This document shows, in pieces, positions 31,001 through 46,000 of a DNA stretch of 64,000 nt. The notes beneath the pieces are model-generated. The model was not told the origin of the DNA. It was given only the letters and a program-made list of their open reading frames with translations, and did no database searches. This DNA is from Euglena gracilis (Eukaryota; Euglenida; Euglenophyceae; Euglenales): positions 53,883,341-53,947,340 of the forward strand of contig CP154955.1 of assembly GCA_039621445.1 (NCBI GenBank), written 5' to 3'. Made by a program: the position numbers and the translations under genes. Each line of letters begins with the position of its first letter. The stretch's first letter is position 1.

Positions 31001-34000
31001 ATTTTGACCAAAGCCATGAACACAGCCTTTTGCTATGAACACAGCCTTGGCCCGAAATCCGATGATGTCAATATAATTGCAATACAGGCGTCGAGCCCAG
31101 AAAATAGGGTTGACATTGCCAAATAACTCCTCACCCGAAAGCTTTTCTTTTAGATGACCAGTGATGACAACTGGTTCAGGACACATATGCCGAATGCTTT
31201 TTCTGAAGATCCAGAAAATAATAATCTTAAGTACCGTCCTTCCGTCTGTTCCATCCAAAGTTCAGCCAGCTGTGATCACCTGGCCACAAAATTTGGTTTT
31301 TGTCTGATCCAGAACTCCTCCACAACCCCATAGGACCAAAAATGTCGAAAAAATGGAAATACAAAATGTCCAAAAAATCACTAAAAATTCCCAATCTGAC
31401 TAGCAACAGATTTCAATGGAGTGGAAATCGACTTTCATAAACGGGCGCCTGAATGGAAATCGACTGTCGTAAACGGGCGCCTGAATGGAAATCGACTGAC
31501 ATAAACGGGCGCCTGAATGGAAATCGACCGACATAAACGGGCGCCTGAATGGAAATCGACCGACATAAACAATTTCAGCTTGAAATCCGTTAATGTCAGT
31601 AGAATTTCAAGACAGGCGTCGGGCCCAGAAAATAGGTTTTAAAACCCCCAAAACCCAAAACCCAAAGCTTCGCAAACATGGAACTCTTCCTCGACCCTGT
31701 GAAAAAGAGGGTATCTCCTGTCCCAACAGGTTTTCCCCAATCAGGGCGGTCCAAGGGCAAGTGACCCTTGTTAAAGTGTCCTGAAATGGCCTAAAATGGC
31801 CTAAAGGGAAAACTTCTGTTGCATAACAATTTCCAAAGACGTTTTGGTATATGGGGGGTAGATGGTGGATTTGACGGACGTTGGTTGAGAACGGGCCGTC
31901 GCTTAAGCCGAAAGGCACCCATTCCCGGGGAGGGTCGCCCAGCCAGCCAGCAGTTTTTTTCCAGCCAGGAGCCTTTTTTCTGCCTGGACCCCCTGAGGGA
32001 TCTGGGCTTTAAGGGCGGGTGGACAGTAACAGTTTTTGTTGGTTCTCGGGGGTGCAAAACTGGTCAAAATTGGCAAAGATGGGTCGGAACAGGGCTGCCC
32101 AGGGCAAATATAAACCCCCCGGTTTATATTTGGGCAGAAATTTCAAGACCCCCACAGGGGGTTTTATTTTTGGGGGGTTCAATTTTATTTATACATATAT
32201 ATTAATATGTATTTTGGGGTTTTTATATTTGGGGGGGTTTTGGGGGGGTTTATACATGGGGGGGGGACCCAAACTTCTGGCGGCTTTCTGTCGTTTTTCT
32301 TTTGTCCCTCGTAGCCCTTTTGTGTTGCTTCCAATGGAAGAATACCTGTCCGGAGACTCCCTTGATGACTCGATTTCGGTCGTTTTGAGTGCTGAGGCCA
32401 CTGAATCACCAACATCCGAGGAGTCAGGAGGGATGGATCTGAAGCTGATGTTTCATATTTGGGGGGCTTTATGTTTGGTCGCCAAATCAAGGCGAGGGGG
32501 GGGTTTTATATTTTTGGGGGGGGGGGGGTGGGGGGGGGGTGCTGGTGGTATATTTTGTAGTAAGATTTTTTATTTTATTTTTGTGTTGGATGAAAAGGTG
32601 GTAATTTTCTCATCCCTTTTCCTTTTTTTTTTTTATTTTTTTTTTATCATTCCTTTTCCTTCTGTTTTTTTCTCCTCTCTTTTCCAATTTTGGAAGAAGA
32701 ACCTGTCCGGAGACTCCCTTGATGACTCGATTTCGGTCGTTTTGAGTGCTGAGGCCACTGAATCACCAACATCCGAGGAGTCAGGAGGGATGGATCTGAA
32801 GCTGATGTTTCATATTTGGGGGGCTTTATGTTTGGTCGCCAAATCAAACGCCCCAGGGGGGGTTTTATATTTGGGGGGGGGTTATATTTGGGGGGGGGTT
32901 TATTTTGGGCTATAAATTTTTAATTTTTTTTTTGCGTAATTGGCAGTTTTTTTGAGCATGATTGCATTTTTGGTTTTTTGGTACTTGGTTCAACCCCCAG
33001 TTGGGTCCAGCCAGGGTACTCCTGGGGTGCCAGCAGCCTTTTTTTCCACACAGTCCATATATTCCAGCCTCTGATCTGGATCCACATATGGGATTATTAT
33101 GTGAATTTTGCCATAGGAGCTTGGTGGCAAAGTCTGCAAAAATAAGGAAAAATGCACTGGATTGAAATGGGCAACACAGGCAATTATCTTCACACAAGTA
33201 GGCGTTAAATATGTTTGTTCATTCCTTAGAGGGAAGGGTTTGAAGGCTGAGAGGGGGGTGGCTGAGATGGTCAGGGATTATGGATTGGGAAACGTAATAT
33301 TTTCAAAAAATCCTCCACCAGGGCGTCGCTTGAGGACCTCTGATCTGGACCCAGGGGGGTCTAACATTGACTAGAAATGATTCATTTGATATTATTCAAA
33401 GACCTGAAAATAACTTTTCGCCTGAAGCTGTTAAATAGCTTTAAACAGCTTGAACGGAGTAAATGGCAAATGATTGTGACTTCTGATATGTTTGGACCCA
33501 ATGCTGGCTTCAGCATACTTCTCTGGCAAGCACCCAAAACTGAAAATCGGGCCTGAATTTTGGCCTAAGTGGCCTCGTTAGTTCCTGTCCAGGTACTTCA
33601 CGCCACGCTGGGACCCCCCCCCCCCAGGGTTGGTCAAATTCAGCCTGATCCTACTCCTCCAAGCCAAGGAATGATGCTGACGTTTGTGGTTCTGTCGCTG
33701 AAGGAGATCTACTTCTGGCTGTACTACCCGGGCCATTCATTGCATCTGAAGCCCTTCCTGGATTTCCTCATCGTTGCAGTGACGATCGTGGTCGTTGCCA
33801 TTCCGGAGGGTCTGCCTCTCGCTGTGGCCAGGGGGCAAACAGGTTGCCTTGATGCCACTCACATTCTGACAATTTTTCTGCAGACGGCAGGGGTTTTTGA
33901 CTCTCTGGCCACTCACAAACAAAAAACCAGGCCAAAGGCATAGTTTAGCGTTGGCCATCACAGCCAACCCCTAAAATGTTGGCCCATTGTTTAGTGTTGG

Positions 34001-37000
34001 CCCCTAACTCCCAAATCCTTGGCCCCAAGTACGCACCACCAATTTTGTATGCAACTCGGTCGGGCTCCTTTCTGGCCCATTTCCTTGCTTTGTTCTGGCC
34101 TCATTTCAGCGCGTCTTCCTCTCCTCTCCATAACTCAAATTCATGTCATAATCAAATGACTGCCAGGGAATCAATTGGAATGGAGTTCCATCCAGCGCAT
34201 CCCTGGCCCAACCGAATAATGCTCGGAGTTTTGAACAAACCTCTTTTCAAAGGATGGTCACATCCCCGGCGGGTGGGGTGCTTGTGCCATCGAGTTGACC
34301 CCTGATGAAGACCATTGCCCTGGCATACTCCATGCGGGAGATGATGGAGGACAACTGTCTGGTGCGTGTGATGGCGGCGTGCGAGACGATGGGCGGTGCC
34401 GATGCCATTTGCAGCGACAAGACAGGTGCGCGTTTGTCGTAAAGGATGTGACACAAAGGAGGCAACTCCCTCATCAAAGGAGGCCAACAAAGTGTAAACC
34501 CCCCCAAATGCAAAGCCCCCTGGCTTCATATTTGGATGGGATTTCAGTGTGGCTTTATATTTGGGGGGAAAATCAAAATTTTTTGGGTGGCCTCTATGAC
34601 CTTCGGCGGCCTTCAACTGTGGCCAAATACCAAATTTTATGCCAAATTTTTGTTGTCAACTACTTATTTTTCCAAATGTACAGTTATTATCCAGAATTGG
34701 AGCACTTATGTTGAAAAAGCGTTGTATCCACCCAAATTTTTTGAACTTTTTCCTGAATGGCAGCATCGTCGGGCTCCACATCAGGGGGGGGGGCTTTATA
34801 TTTGGGCGGCAAAACCAAACCCCCTGGGGGGGGCTTTATATTTGGGGGGTTTTAGGAATAAAGTTAATGGGATGAGCAAGTGGAATTGCGAAGCCGGAAG
34901 CATTCTGGCGAAGCTGGAAGCATCTCAATTTCCTCAAGGCTCTGGTACATCAGACAGCCGCCTTTTCACATTGCTTGATTGAAATCGCAATTTTGTCTGC
35001 AACCATTTATGTGGTCCTTAACTCCCTTTGCCTGACGTCAGGCATTACTTTTTTTAGCGAAATATTTGAAGTTTTTTTAAAGGTTTCTTTAGGGTGCTTA
35101 ATTTTTTTTATCAGGGTCTATCTTTTTTTAACAAAATATTTGAAAATTTTAAAGGTTTTTAAGGGTGCTTAATTTTTTTTCTCAGGGTTTATTCTCCAAG
35201 GGCGTTCCAAGGGCCTCCAGACGTCGAACAGGGCCCAAAATCTGGAAAAAAATCGAAACCCCATTTTTTCGAGCTTGGGTCAATAGGCAATGTTCCAGAA
35301 ACCATTTTTTCCCCCTGGAGCTGGCTTGTTTTTGCCAAAATTTTGCGACTTCATTTTTGTTTGGTTGGAGGAAAAAAATTGCCAGAATTTCTTTAAACCC
35401 CCCCAATGGAAGCACAGGTGCGCTGAGAGCGGGGGGTGCGCTTCTATTTGGACCCTACCTGCACGATTTTTGTTCATTTCCTTCAGAAATCCCATCAAAG
35501 TGGGGGTGCATTTGTAGCAGACCGCCGCTTTCGGTGGAGGGGGTTCGCTTTTATTTGGACCCTATGCAGCGGCCCCGCGCTTCTATTCGGGGGGGTTTTA
35601 AGGTTTTTTAAGGTGTTTTAAGACAATTTTGACCAAAACCTTTAAAGGTTTTTTAAGGGATTTTCAAGGGTTTTTAAGTTTTTTAAAGGCGCCTAAAAGA
35701 AATAATGGCGATGCAGTCATTCTGTTGTTCATCAATGCGTACGACTCAGCTTGTGAGTGGCGGTACCCAGAATCTGCAAAGGAGGCTGGCCTACAACCCC
35801 CCCCCCCCCAGCTACGAAATCATGAACGCAAATTTTTTCGCAGTTCACAAATTCCCCGCTTTTCGTGCTTCCACCTTTAAGGCTACCCCCTTTAGACCAA
35901 CCGAAGAACAATATGACGGAAGGAATCCCTCTTCCGGAGAAATGAACGAGGTTGCAAACAGGCATTATTTTCCAAGGAGAAAAAAATTTAAGCTTTTTTA
36001 GGGCGTTTTTAAACGTTTTTAAGGTTTTTTTTTGAAAAGTTGAAGAATTTTTAAGGTGTCCATTTTCCATTGACGGTCGAAGAGCCATCTGGGCATCGAG
36101 CCAGCGTCGGTCCAGGTTGAAAATCAAACCTATTTTTTGAATTTTGGGTGGATAGACAATGTTCCAGCAATGCCAGACATTATTTTTCCCCCCTGAAACC
36201 GTGTTTGGGCCGATTTCGAGACGTAAAAAGTCTTAAATCTTCGCCCAAACACAGTTTCAGACCAAGAACAGTGTTTTGGGCCAAGGTTTTAGGGGGGCCC
36301 CGCCCCTGGGCTCCGCCTAACTCTTGGCCCAAACACAGTTCTTGACATTGAAGTCTTGGCCTGTTTTTGCCAAGATTTTGCGGCTTCTTTTTTGTTCGAA
36401 AATTTGAAAGATTTTCCAGGACCTTTTTTTAAAGGTTTTTAATGGTTTTTTTAGGCGTTTTGGGGCGCCTTTTAAAAGCAATGCCTGGTTTCAAAGCCCC
36501 AAAAGGTGTGATTTGTTTATTTTCCAAGTGTCCCCCCAATGTCTTCAACACTCCAGTCAACAATCATGCCATACCCACCATCCCGCCCCCCTCCAGCTCG
36601 TTTGGCCCCACTCTGGCAATTGGAACCGATTTGCCCCCCACAAGGTTGCCCACCCACCCTCTTGGGGCAAACGCAGCTCATTGGCTCCCTCGGCCAACTG
36701 GAGTCAACATGGCTGGTGAAGTTGGCCCTGGGCATTGCTCGGGGGGCAGGGGGGCTCTATTTTTTCACCCTGGGGTGGGGGAGGGTGGCAAACTCTTTGT
36801 TGGGACGTTGGCAATTTGGTCAAGCTCACCGGGGTTTTTTTAGTCGTGGAACCCCGGGGGGGGGGGTCCGGCTGAGCCCCGGAGTCCCCCCGGAGGGGGG
36901 TGGGATATACTTTTCGGCGCCGGAGGCGCAGAAAATTTTTGAAAAGGTGCTATTTTTAGCATTTTTCGCAATTTTTCGGCCATTTTTTTTGTGGGTTTCC

Positions 37001-40000
37001 CGGGACCCCCCCCCCCGGGGGCCCCAGGGGGTGGGTGGGGGGGGGACCCCCCCCCCGTCTTAAAAAAAACCCTTGTGGGGCACCGCCTGATTTGGGGGCC
37101 CCCGGCTAGCAAAGTCCCACCCAGTGCCAGAATTTCTTTAAACCCCCCCAATGGAAGCACAGGTGCACTGAGAGCGGGGGGTGCACTTCTATTTGGACCC
37201 CACCTGCACGATTTTTGTTCATTTCTTTTAGAAATCCCATCAAAATGGGGGGTGCATTTGTAGCACCTTCGGCGGTTCGCTTTTATTTGGACCCTGTGCT
37301 TGCAACGGCCCCGCGCTTCTATTCGGGGGGGTTTTAAGGTTTTTTAAGGTGTTTTAAGACAATTTTGACCAAAACCTTTAAGGTTTTTTTAAGGGATCTT
37401 CAAGGGTTTTTAATTTTTTTTAAAGGCGCCTAAAAGAAATAATGGCGATGCAGTCATTTCTGTTGTTCATCAATGCGTACGACTCAGCTTGTGAGTGGCG
37501 GTACCCAGAATCTGCAAAGGAGGCTGGCCTACAACCCCCCCCCCCCAGCTACGGAATCATGATTCTTTGCACATCGGTCTGTAAGGGATAGGATTTTTTT
37601 TTGTCAAGGACTGGGGCTTGAAAAAAATCAAATCCCCCCATTTTTTCACGTTTTGGGTGCATGGGTTCAAGGATGCCAGAAAATTTTCTTGAGGATCACT
37701 TTTGGGGGAAAAATTCTTCCCCAAAGTTGGCCATTCATTCGGCCACTTTTCCTGTGGCTTTTGCATTGAATGTGCTTTTCCGCCTTAATATTATTATTAT
37801 TATTTTATAATATAACGTGATATTGTTTGTTATAATAATAAATTTTATTGTTTTTAAATTTTATTGTTTTGTTATAATTATAAACAATACGATATGTGAT
37901 ATCATAATATATATTATAATAGCATAATTTAGTATAATGTTCTGTTATGCAATAGAATATTAATGACTGCCCTGCGCCTTCGTTGCAGATGTTATGATGC
38001 ACTGTGGGGGCCCTCTCCCCAGGCACGCTGACCACCAACACCATGACGGTGGTGCAGGCGTGGGTGGCCGAGAAGCGCGTGGTGGTGCCCGGGTCCGGGA
38101 TCCCTGTGCCCGCCTCCACCCAACCCCACCGGTCCAACAGCACCCTGCGGGCGGGCTCGGCCCCTCCCACCGGCCTCCTGGTCTGCCCGTCTGATGTCGC
38201 CTCGAAATCAGTGGTTCTGCTTTTTGCGAATTCTGGAGGCATGGGCAATGAACAGTCTCTTCCCTCTCCCTGCAGTTCACCCCCCATACCCCCTTTGCCT
38301 TTTGTGCCAACCAATTTGACATCCCCTGCCAAATCCCCCAGAGCATTATTTTTTCTGTTATGCATTATGTTTTCTGTGAGATATTTTGGTTCTAAATGGG
38401 ATAGTGCTTGAATTTCATTGGTCATTGGAATGCTCGAGTGTGTAGGTCAAAAGGAGGTCAAAAAATCAGCCTCGTGTTCCAGTGGGCGACCACTATTTTT
38501 GGGCATCGTCGTTCCCAGAAAATTGTTGTCACCGCTCAAACTGTCCCCCCCCCCAAATCCGCTTCCGCTGATCCGCTTCCGACAAGGCATACCGACCCAG
38601 GGAAAAGGTCATTTCCTGTTTTCAAAATAGCCAGTTGAAATTACCCCACAATGATTTTGGTCAAAATGGGGTCCGCAACAACTCCCAAGCAAGTCAGCAG
38701 TTAGCAGTCAGCGGTCAACGCTACCCCCCATGCTCAGGATGGGCTCAACGTGTTTGTGGTGGACCTCTTCTGCGAGGCGTGCATCATGAACTCCACCGCC
38801 GAGGAGAAGCTGCAGCCGGATGGCACTTCCCATTCAGGGCATTGGAATGAACCAGGGGGGGAATTGATATCCGCAATTTTTCCGCAATTCCATAATTTTT
38901 CCGAACTTTTTCCCCTTTCCGCAATTTTTCAACATGAACCTGAAACTCAAGGCGAAATCTTTTTTTTTCCCGCCACTTCTCAAACGTTTCACAAGGGAAC
39001 TCAGGTGCTTTTTTGTTATTTTGTTGCAAATTTGCCAAAATTTGCCAAATTTCACAGCATTTGACAAAACTTGGCAATTTCTGGGCTTTTTTTTTCCGGG
39101 TTTTCCCCAATTTCTGCTGTAAATAATTTCAATTTAGAAAAGTTTCGCATCTTGGACCAGATTTTTCCTGAGACCAGAGTTTTCGGCAATTTTTTTTTTG
39201 CCGTTGTTGGATTTTTCACCCAAGAAATTCCACATTTCCAGAACCAGCATGTTCCCAAAATCACAAAAATCATGTTTTGGATGTTTTTGTTGGTCAGGCT
39301 AAAAATCTACATCCATTTTGCAAAATGACCAATTTTGCAAAGTCCCCTCCAGCAGAAGTGTACTAAATCCCAAAACCGCAATTTCCGCAATTTTCCCGCA
39401 ATTTTCCCGCAATTTTCCCGAAGGCCTCCGATATCGATTCGATTCGATTGGTGACCAAAACGTTCAGAGGACTTGTGGTGGTGCTGAAGCACAACACACC
39501 AGCATTTCACAGAAATGAGTACGGAGGAACCTCAACGTCGAACTCTTGCTTGTGGTAAAATATGGGGGCTTCAGCACTGCTTCTTAACAGAAAGCATTTT
39601 GGCTTGATCCACATTTTTTTTGCTGTGTATGCGATTTTCCCCTTTTTTTTGCTGTCTGTGCAATTTTCCCCTGTGCATCTGTGCTTTTCTTCGTGCCACA
39701 AAAAAATCCAATGGAATCCAAGGGGTCAAAGGGGTGAGTTTTTCTGAGAAGCTTCTAAGTGAATGGCTTGCTAAGCAATTATTTTTGAATTCAGGAAAGG
39801 ATGACCCTGTCCTGAAACCATGTCTTTTGGTGGGGAATGGCAAACGAACACCAGGCAAAACCGATGGAACCCAAAGTCCACAAAGACGCCCTCTTGAACT
39901 GATTGGTTGTGTTTTTTTATACCCCCTCCCCTCCCCCGTGTCCAACGAACTCTCCCTGTTGGACCACAAATCCTGTCACCCCATGTGGAATTTTGTGTTT

Positions 40001-43000
40001 ACGAGGACCACCCCCTCTTCTGAACACCCTCAGCTCGGACTACAACTTTGTGTCCTCAGCAGGGCGGTCCTCGAGGACAGGAAAGTTTTTTTAAGTTTTC
40101 TTGAGCCCTTGGTCTGTCAAGGAGCGGACCAAGGGCCGGACTGGGACTTGACTATTAGAAAGTCGAAAGACATCATTTTTTTGATGATTTGGGTGGTCCA
40201 AGGATGCCAGGAACCAATTTTTTTTCCTGATGTCGACCTGTTCTCGGCGAGAAATGCTGAATTTCCTTGCCCATTTTCCTGTGTTTTTTCTTCCATTGAG
40301 TGTGCTGGGACAGCAGAAGAGTTTTTTATTTCTTTGAGGACCGCCCTGGTCCTCAGTGTTTGTTGGAAATGGGAAGGAAGGATGTAAACCCCTCCTAATA
40401 AGCGCGCAGTGCCTTAATTGTGCGCAGTGCCCTAATAAGTGCGCACCCCCCAAGGGTCCGAAACTACCTTCCTGACAAGTGCGCACCCCCCCAAAGGAGA
40501 AACCATTGTCACATTTCAGGTCGGAAAATACACACAATTCTCAAAACTGTTCTTCTCAGGCCAAATATTCCCATCCTCCAAACCCAAATTAGACACATGA
40601 TCATTTGACTCATTGCTTGACATCACAAGAAGGGGAAAAAAGAAAAAAGAGTGGTGGATAATTCAGTGTTTTGTGCTTTGCCCTAATAATGCGCAGTGCC
40701 TTAATAAGTGCACCCCTGAAACTACGTCTTTAAAATGCGCGCACCCGTGCACTTATTCGGGGGGGGGTTTACAAAGTCACGTGTCAGCCTGCCGCGGCAC
40801 GCCTGGGCCCTGCCACCAGTGGACCGGCAACAAGACCGAAATCGGCATCCTGCGATTCCTGAAGGAGAAGGTTGGGGTGGACCCGGTGGACATCCAGCGG
40901 TCGTTCCCCTCCGAGAGCGTGCGGCAGGCATGCCTGATGCACCTCCCAGCTCACTTATTGGGGAGCTGTGCAATAAGTAGAGATGTGTTGAGGGTGTGTG
41001 TTGGGGATGGCTGTGCATTTGTTCGTGGGCACTTTGAGGCAGCAATCAGCCTTTTTGCTTTTCAGTGGAATTAATCCCTCCCAAATATGAAGCCTTATAA
41101 AGCCCCCCCAAGGGGTTTTGGTTTTGCTGCCCAAGTATGAAGCCCCCCTCTGATACAAAGCCCGCCAATGTTGCCATTCAGGAAAAGCAGGAAAAATTCA
41201 GGAAAAATCGGGTGGATATAACAATTTTTCGCCAGCAATCATCAGTTTCGGACAGAAATTCCAAATTTTTGGGGAAACACAGGAGGAACACAACGAAAAT
41301 TTGGGAGAAAATTGGCATTTGACTGGAGTTGAAGACCATGGAGAATTGGCATAGGCCACCCAAAAAGTTTGCATTTCCCCCCAAACATAACCCCCCCCGA
41401 GCAGGGCGGTCCTTAAGGGACAGGAAATTTTTTTTTTTTAATTTCCTTAAGGACCGCCCCCCATTCGGCCAAAGGGCCGGCCAAGGGCCAGACTTGGACT
41501 TGAACGGGGGCCAAAATTAAACAGTCGAAAAACACAGTTTTTGATGATTTGGGTGGATAGACGATGGTCCAAGGGTGCCAGGAATCAATTTTTTCCCTGA
41601 TGTCGACCTGTTCTCGCTGAAAAATGCCAAAATTTCTTGCCCATTTTCCTGTATATTTTTCACTGAGTGTGCTGGGACAGCGGAGTTTTTTTTTTTATTT
41701 GCTTAAGGACCGCCCTGCCCCCGAGGGTTTTGAAATTCCGCTCAAACATAAAGCCGGGGGGGGTTTGAGGTTTTTCAGCTCGAAGGCGACATTTGTATTT
41801 TTTTTTTTAGGGAACACGACCCGAGTCCAAGACATCGCAAAAAAACTGTTGGGACGGGCAAATGGGCACCAGGGGTGGTCCTTGTCGGATGGGTTTTTTT
41901 TTATAAGGATTGTCCCTTGAGTGCCGCCCTTTGGCCTCAGGGCCAAAGGGCAGCCTCCGGACGTCGAACGGTGACCGGAAATTTAAAACTCGAAACCCAC
42001 ATTTTTGCATGTTTAGGTGGGTGGGCGATGTTCCTAGGGTGCCAGAATACCTTCCTCCACCACGATCTTGATTTTTTTGCATTGAGACGTCGATTTTTTT
42101 TCCCGGTCATTCTTCTTGGCATTCTTCTTGTTGATGTTTTTATTGAATGTGGTGGGATGGGTAACTTTTTTCCATTGCCAGGACAGAGCGTTACAAACAC
42201 ACTGGTCTGAGTGTTGTGTACCAGATATTTTCTTTGCAAGTTTGGTGACCTGGGGAAGAAGGCTCTTTTTTCCCCCCTGCCCGTCGAGGCCATCCTTTGG
42301 CCTAAGGGTCAGCCAACAGCCGGTCCCAGGCTCAAACGGGTCAGAAATTAAAAAGTCAGAAGGCTCCTTTTTTGATGTTTGATGTTTGATATGTGATGTT
42401 TGATGTTTTGAGGAGAGAAAGGCCAAGGATGCCAGAAAGCTTTTCCCCCTGAAGTCGACCCAAAAACATGACCAATTTTCCTGGGCCTTTGTATTTGTGC
42501 CGAAACGGAGCTTTGTATTTGCATTGCTCCATCCTGCGACATGCATCTTCCCTCTATTCCAGTTCCCATTCAACTCCGACAAGAAGCGGATGACAACTGT
42601 GGTCAAGAAGGGCAACAAGTTCGTGTCGTATGTCAAGGGTGCGCCTGATCTGCTGTTGGCGCAGTGCGAGATGCAGGCTGCATCTTGCGCCCCCCGAGGG
42701 CAGCTCAACAGTCCAAATACCGCAATATGGGAAATAATGGCCCGTCCAACAGGACCTGTTTTAGTCAATTCTGTGGGAAAATTTCAAGGAGCAGCCTGCT
42801 TGAGAGTACATGAGCACTGGTGGCCAGCGCTTGCCACTCACCAAGGACAAACGCGAGTACCTTGCTCAGCACCAGGCCAGAAGGTTCATGAGGCGGATGG
42901 CACCGTTTTCCCTTCTGTTAGAGGGTGCGAAATCACAGCTGGTCCTGAAAAGAAAAGCGACAAAAATGGGAACATATGAAATTAGCTAAAAGAATTTTTG

Positions 43001-46000
43001 GGGGGCTTTCGAGCCTGTTCTTTTCCCCTTCACTGAGGCAGTCCATGAGGGACGGGAAGTTTTTTTTCCTGGAGGACCTCCCCTTAACCACTGCCCTTGG
43101 GCCCAAAAGGGCCAGCCAAGGGCCACACTCGAATGAGTCAAACATTAAAAAGTCGAGGTAACGCATTTTTTTGATATTTTGGGTGGATAGATTATAGTCC
43201 AAGATCACCAGAAATCAAATTCCCCTCCCCCCTGAAGCCAACCCAAAATATGTCCATTTTTTCGGCTACTGCTTGCATTGATTTTGCATTGTATTCATTC
43301 TGAATTTAGCATAATAAACCTCCTCCTTCGAACAATTTTCAAACAAACCTTTCAGTATATTTTTTGAATTTTGTTTTAATGATTTTCATTTTAGTTATAT
43401 TTTGGTCATTTTTTTTGTGCTTGACAACCACCACTGCCCCCTCCCCCCAAACGGTCCAAATGTGAAGTTGCTGAGTTGCCCACCAAGAAGCGACTGGCTA
43501 ATGTTCTAAGGGTCAAGCCAATGTTGATGATGCCGCGGAATTGGCTCAAGGCTGTCAAAAAGAGGCCAAGTCAGTGTGGCACAGAAAACCGCAATCCCCT
43601 CCCAACTAATTGCCACAATTGCCACAATACTGCAGCATTTATTGATGTCTTTTTTGTCCTGCCGCGCAACATCTACCAGAATGAGAAGAGGTGCATTTTT
43701 TGAGGGGTTTTGGGATCCCTCCGAGGGGGACAGATGTTGAGAATCCAACCCACCAGTATGCCGCAGCAGAGTTATGGGTCGACTGTGGCCAAGACACAAG
43801 ACCCCCTGGGGTGCTCCGGCTATGGGCAGGTGCCCCATGGCACAAGGCACCCCCCCCCCCGTTGGTAAAAAGATGCCTTTTTAGGACGTATCAACAAGGA
43901 CGACCCCGCAGGCGGCAAACATTTCTGGGCTGCTGGAACAGGCTTCAAGCCTGTTCAACGTTGTTGGTGTGTGACCATGCCGGGGGCTGCCGCCAAGGCA
44001 GTCATCACGGACATGGCCCTCCTGGGGAACCGGTGCATCCTGGTGGGGGTGGCGGACCTCAGTATCACCTCGATGCCCCACGAGGACCCCGAGGATTGCC
44101 GCTTCTGTGTCCTCTCCATCCTTGGTGTGTGTGCCGGATGGTCCATGTTTGGGGATGGCGTTCGTGGCACCTTGAGTGGTCTTGACCAGGCTTGTTCTTG
44201 ATTAGCCCTCCGCGGCAAACCAAAACCTCTGAGATAAAGTTCATTTGCATGTGGTATGTGTGCAGACACACGCTTTTCTGCAATGCAGGTATCCAAGACC
44301 CAATCCGAGAGGAGGTTCCTGGAGCAGTGCAAAAGTGCCAGAACGCTGGCATCATGGTGCGGATGGTCACTGGCGATAACATCCAGGGGCGAAGGGAAAG
44401 TTTGTGGATGTTTGTGGACCAATTCACTCCATCTTGAGCACAAACCCCTTCTCATGACGACCCCCCCAATTTTGCAGTGGGGAATTTTTGACTGCATTCA
44501 GAAATGTGAGGCCCAGAAATGACGATGCTGCAGATTACAGGCACGTGGTAGATTCTCACAAAATGTTGTCGTGGCCGATGTTGTCGTGGCCAAGTTCCAG
44601 AAGTTCACACTGTTGCCATCTCCCTCCGAAAAGCGAACAAAACAACAGAGTGGTGAAGGAGGAGAGGAAGATGCCAGCTGAAGATTCTGATGACGGTGTT
44701 TTGCCCTTATAATTTATTTATAATTTATAATGACCCCTCTGGATCTTTCACCAACCTATGAAGGCAGACAACGACAGGAATTCGGGGAGGGTCTTCGGGG
44801 AGGGAGGGAAAGTTGGCATTTTGGCCACCTATAGAACACAGGACAACTTTTGTTGCACAAAGACCCTGCCAGAATCTGAACGCAATTTTTCCATTCTCCG
44901 AGCCTAGTTCCCTGGTGGGTGGCATCATTTTCATCACCAATAAAGAGAGAGGGAGGGCTCGGAGAGGGCTCCTCCCGAACACAATGGCTGAACAGCAAAT
45001 GGAAAGAAAGCCCACGAGCCTGGCGGTGGTTCCTTGTCCCTTCCTCCCTCCCTGTGGCCAAGCAAACCGCCTGCAGTATCGCGGAGAAGGCCGGCATTTA
45101 CCACAAGGAGACCGGGCTGGCCATGGAGGGGCTGGAGTTCCGGCCGGGCTGTTTTAGGGCGAGGATCTGCCTGGACTGTGGGGGGGGGCAGGAGATGACA
45201 GCCCCAAATGGCTCTTTTGCCTCTGGAACTAACACCTACTGATGCAGACCTTGGAAGAGGGGGGCCCCTGCTATGATTGCTAAGGAAGGCAGCCTGCTTG
45301 AGGCAAATGGCGGAAGAAGACCCGGAACGCTTGCGAATGCTCCTGCCCCGTCTGGAGGTGTGAGTGGGCGGATGGGAGAGGACACTTTACGGTGATGGGA
45401 CCGATGGCACACAATTGCTCTGCGTTGGTTGAATGGTTGGGGGAATTCCCGGTCATTTGGGGTCCCCCAAAAGTTGATTCATTTTTGCTGCTGACCTCTA
45501 AGGCGGTCCTTGAGGATGGGAAACAGGCTTCTTTTTAAGTCACCTGACCCCCCCCCCCCCCCCGGGGGGGGGGGGGGTGGGTGGGTGGGGCCGGGCCGGT
45601 CCCCCCCCCGCGGGGGGGGGGTCCCGCGCCATAGGCGTTGGTTTTTCTTTTTCTGCGCGAAGCGCCGAAAATTTTTGAAGATTGCCTTTAACGGGCCCGA
45701 TTTTGGGGGGGGTCCCCCCCCCCGGGGGGGGGGGGTCCCGCGCCCCCCTGGGTGGGTGGGGGGGGGGACCCCCCCCTCCCCCCCCGGGGGTCTTAAAAAG
45801 AAGCCTGATGGGAAAGTTTTTTTCCCCCTTAAGGACTGCCCCTCCTTTGGGCCAAAGGGCACACAAGGGCCTGGGGCTTAAGCAAGGTTGAAAACCAAAA
45901 GTTGGGGGACGCGATTATTGATGTTTTGGTTGGTTTGGCAAAGGTCTGAAGACACCAGAAATCAATTTTTCCCTTAATGTCGACCTGTTTTCACCAAGAG

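Larger units (their letters stand above)
29315..33678 (+). other. Nonconventional intron (4364 nt), repeat-filled
   Basis: GTTCATTCCTTG and CAAGGAATGATGCT pair: CAT/ATG in register with nine contiguous pairs. Contents: hAT-like MITE relic (30030-30293), a 43-bp-arm hairpin (30362-30465), two arrays of a 32-bp unit, a 147-bp exact-length duplication (32344-32490 and 32701-32847), AAATATAAACCCCCC palindromic blocks. Confidence 0.75.
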
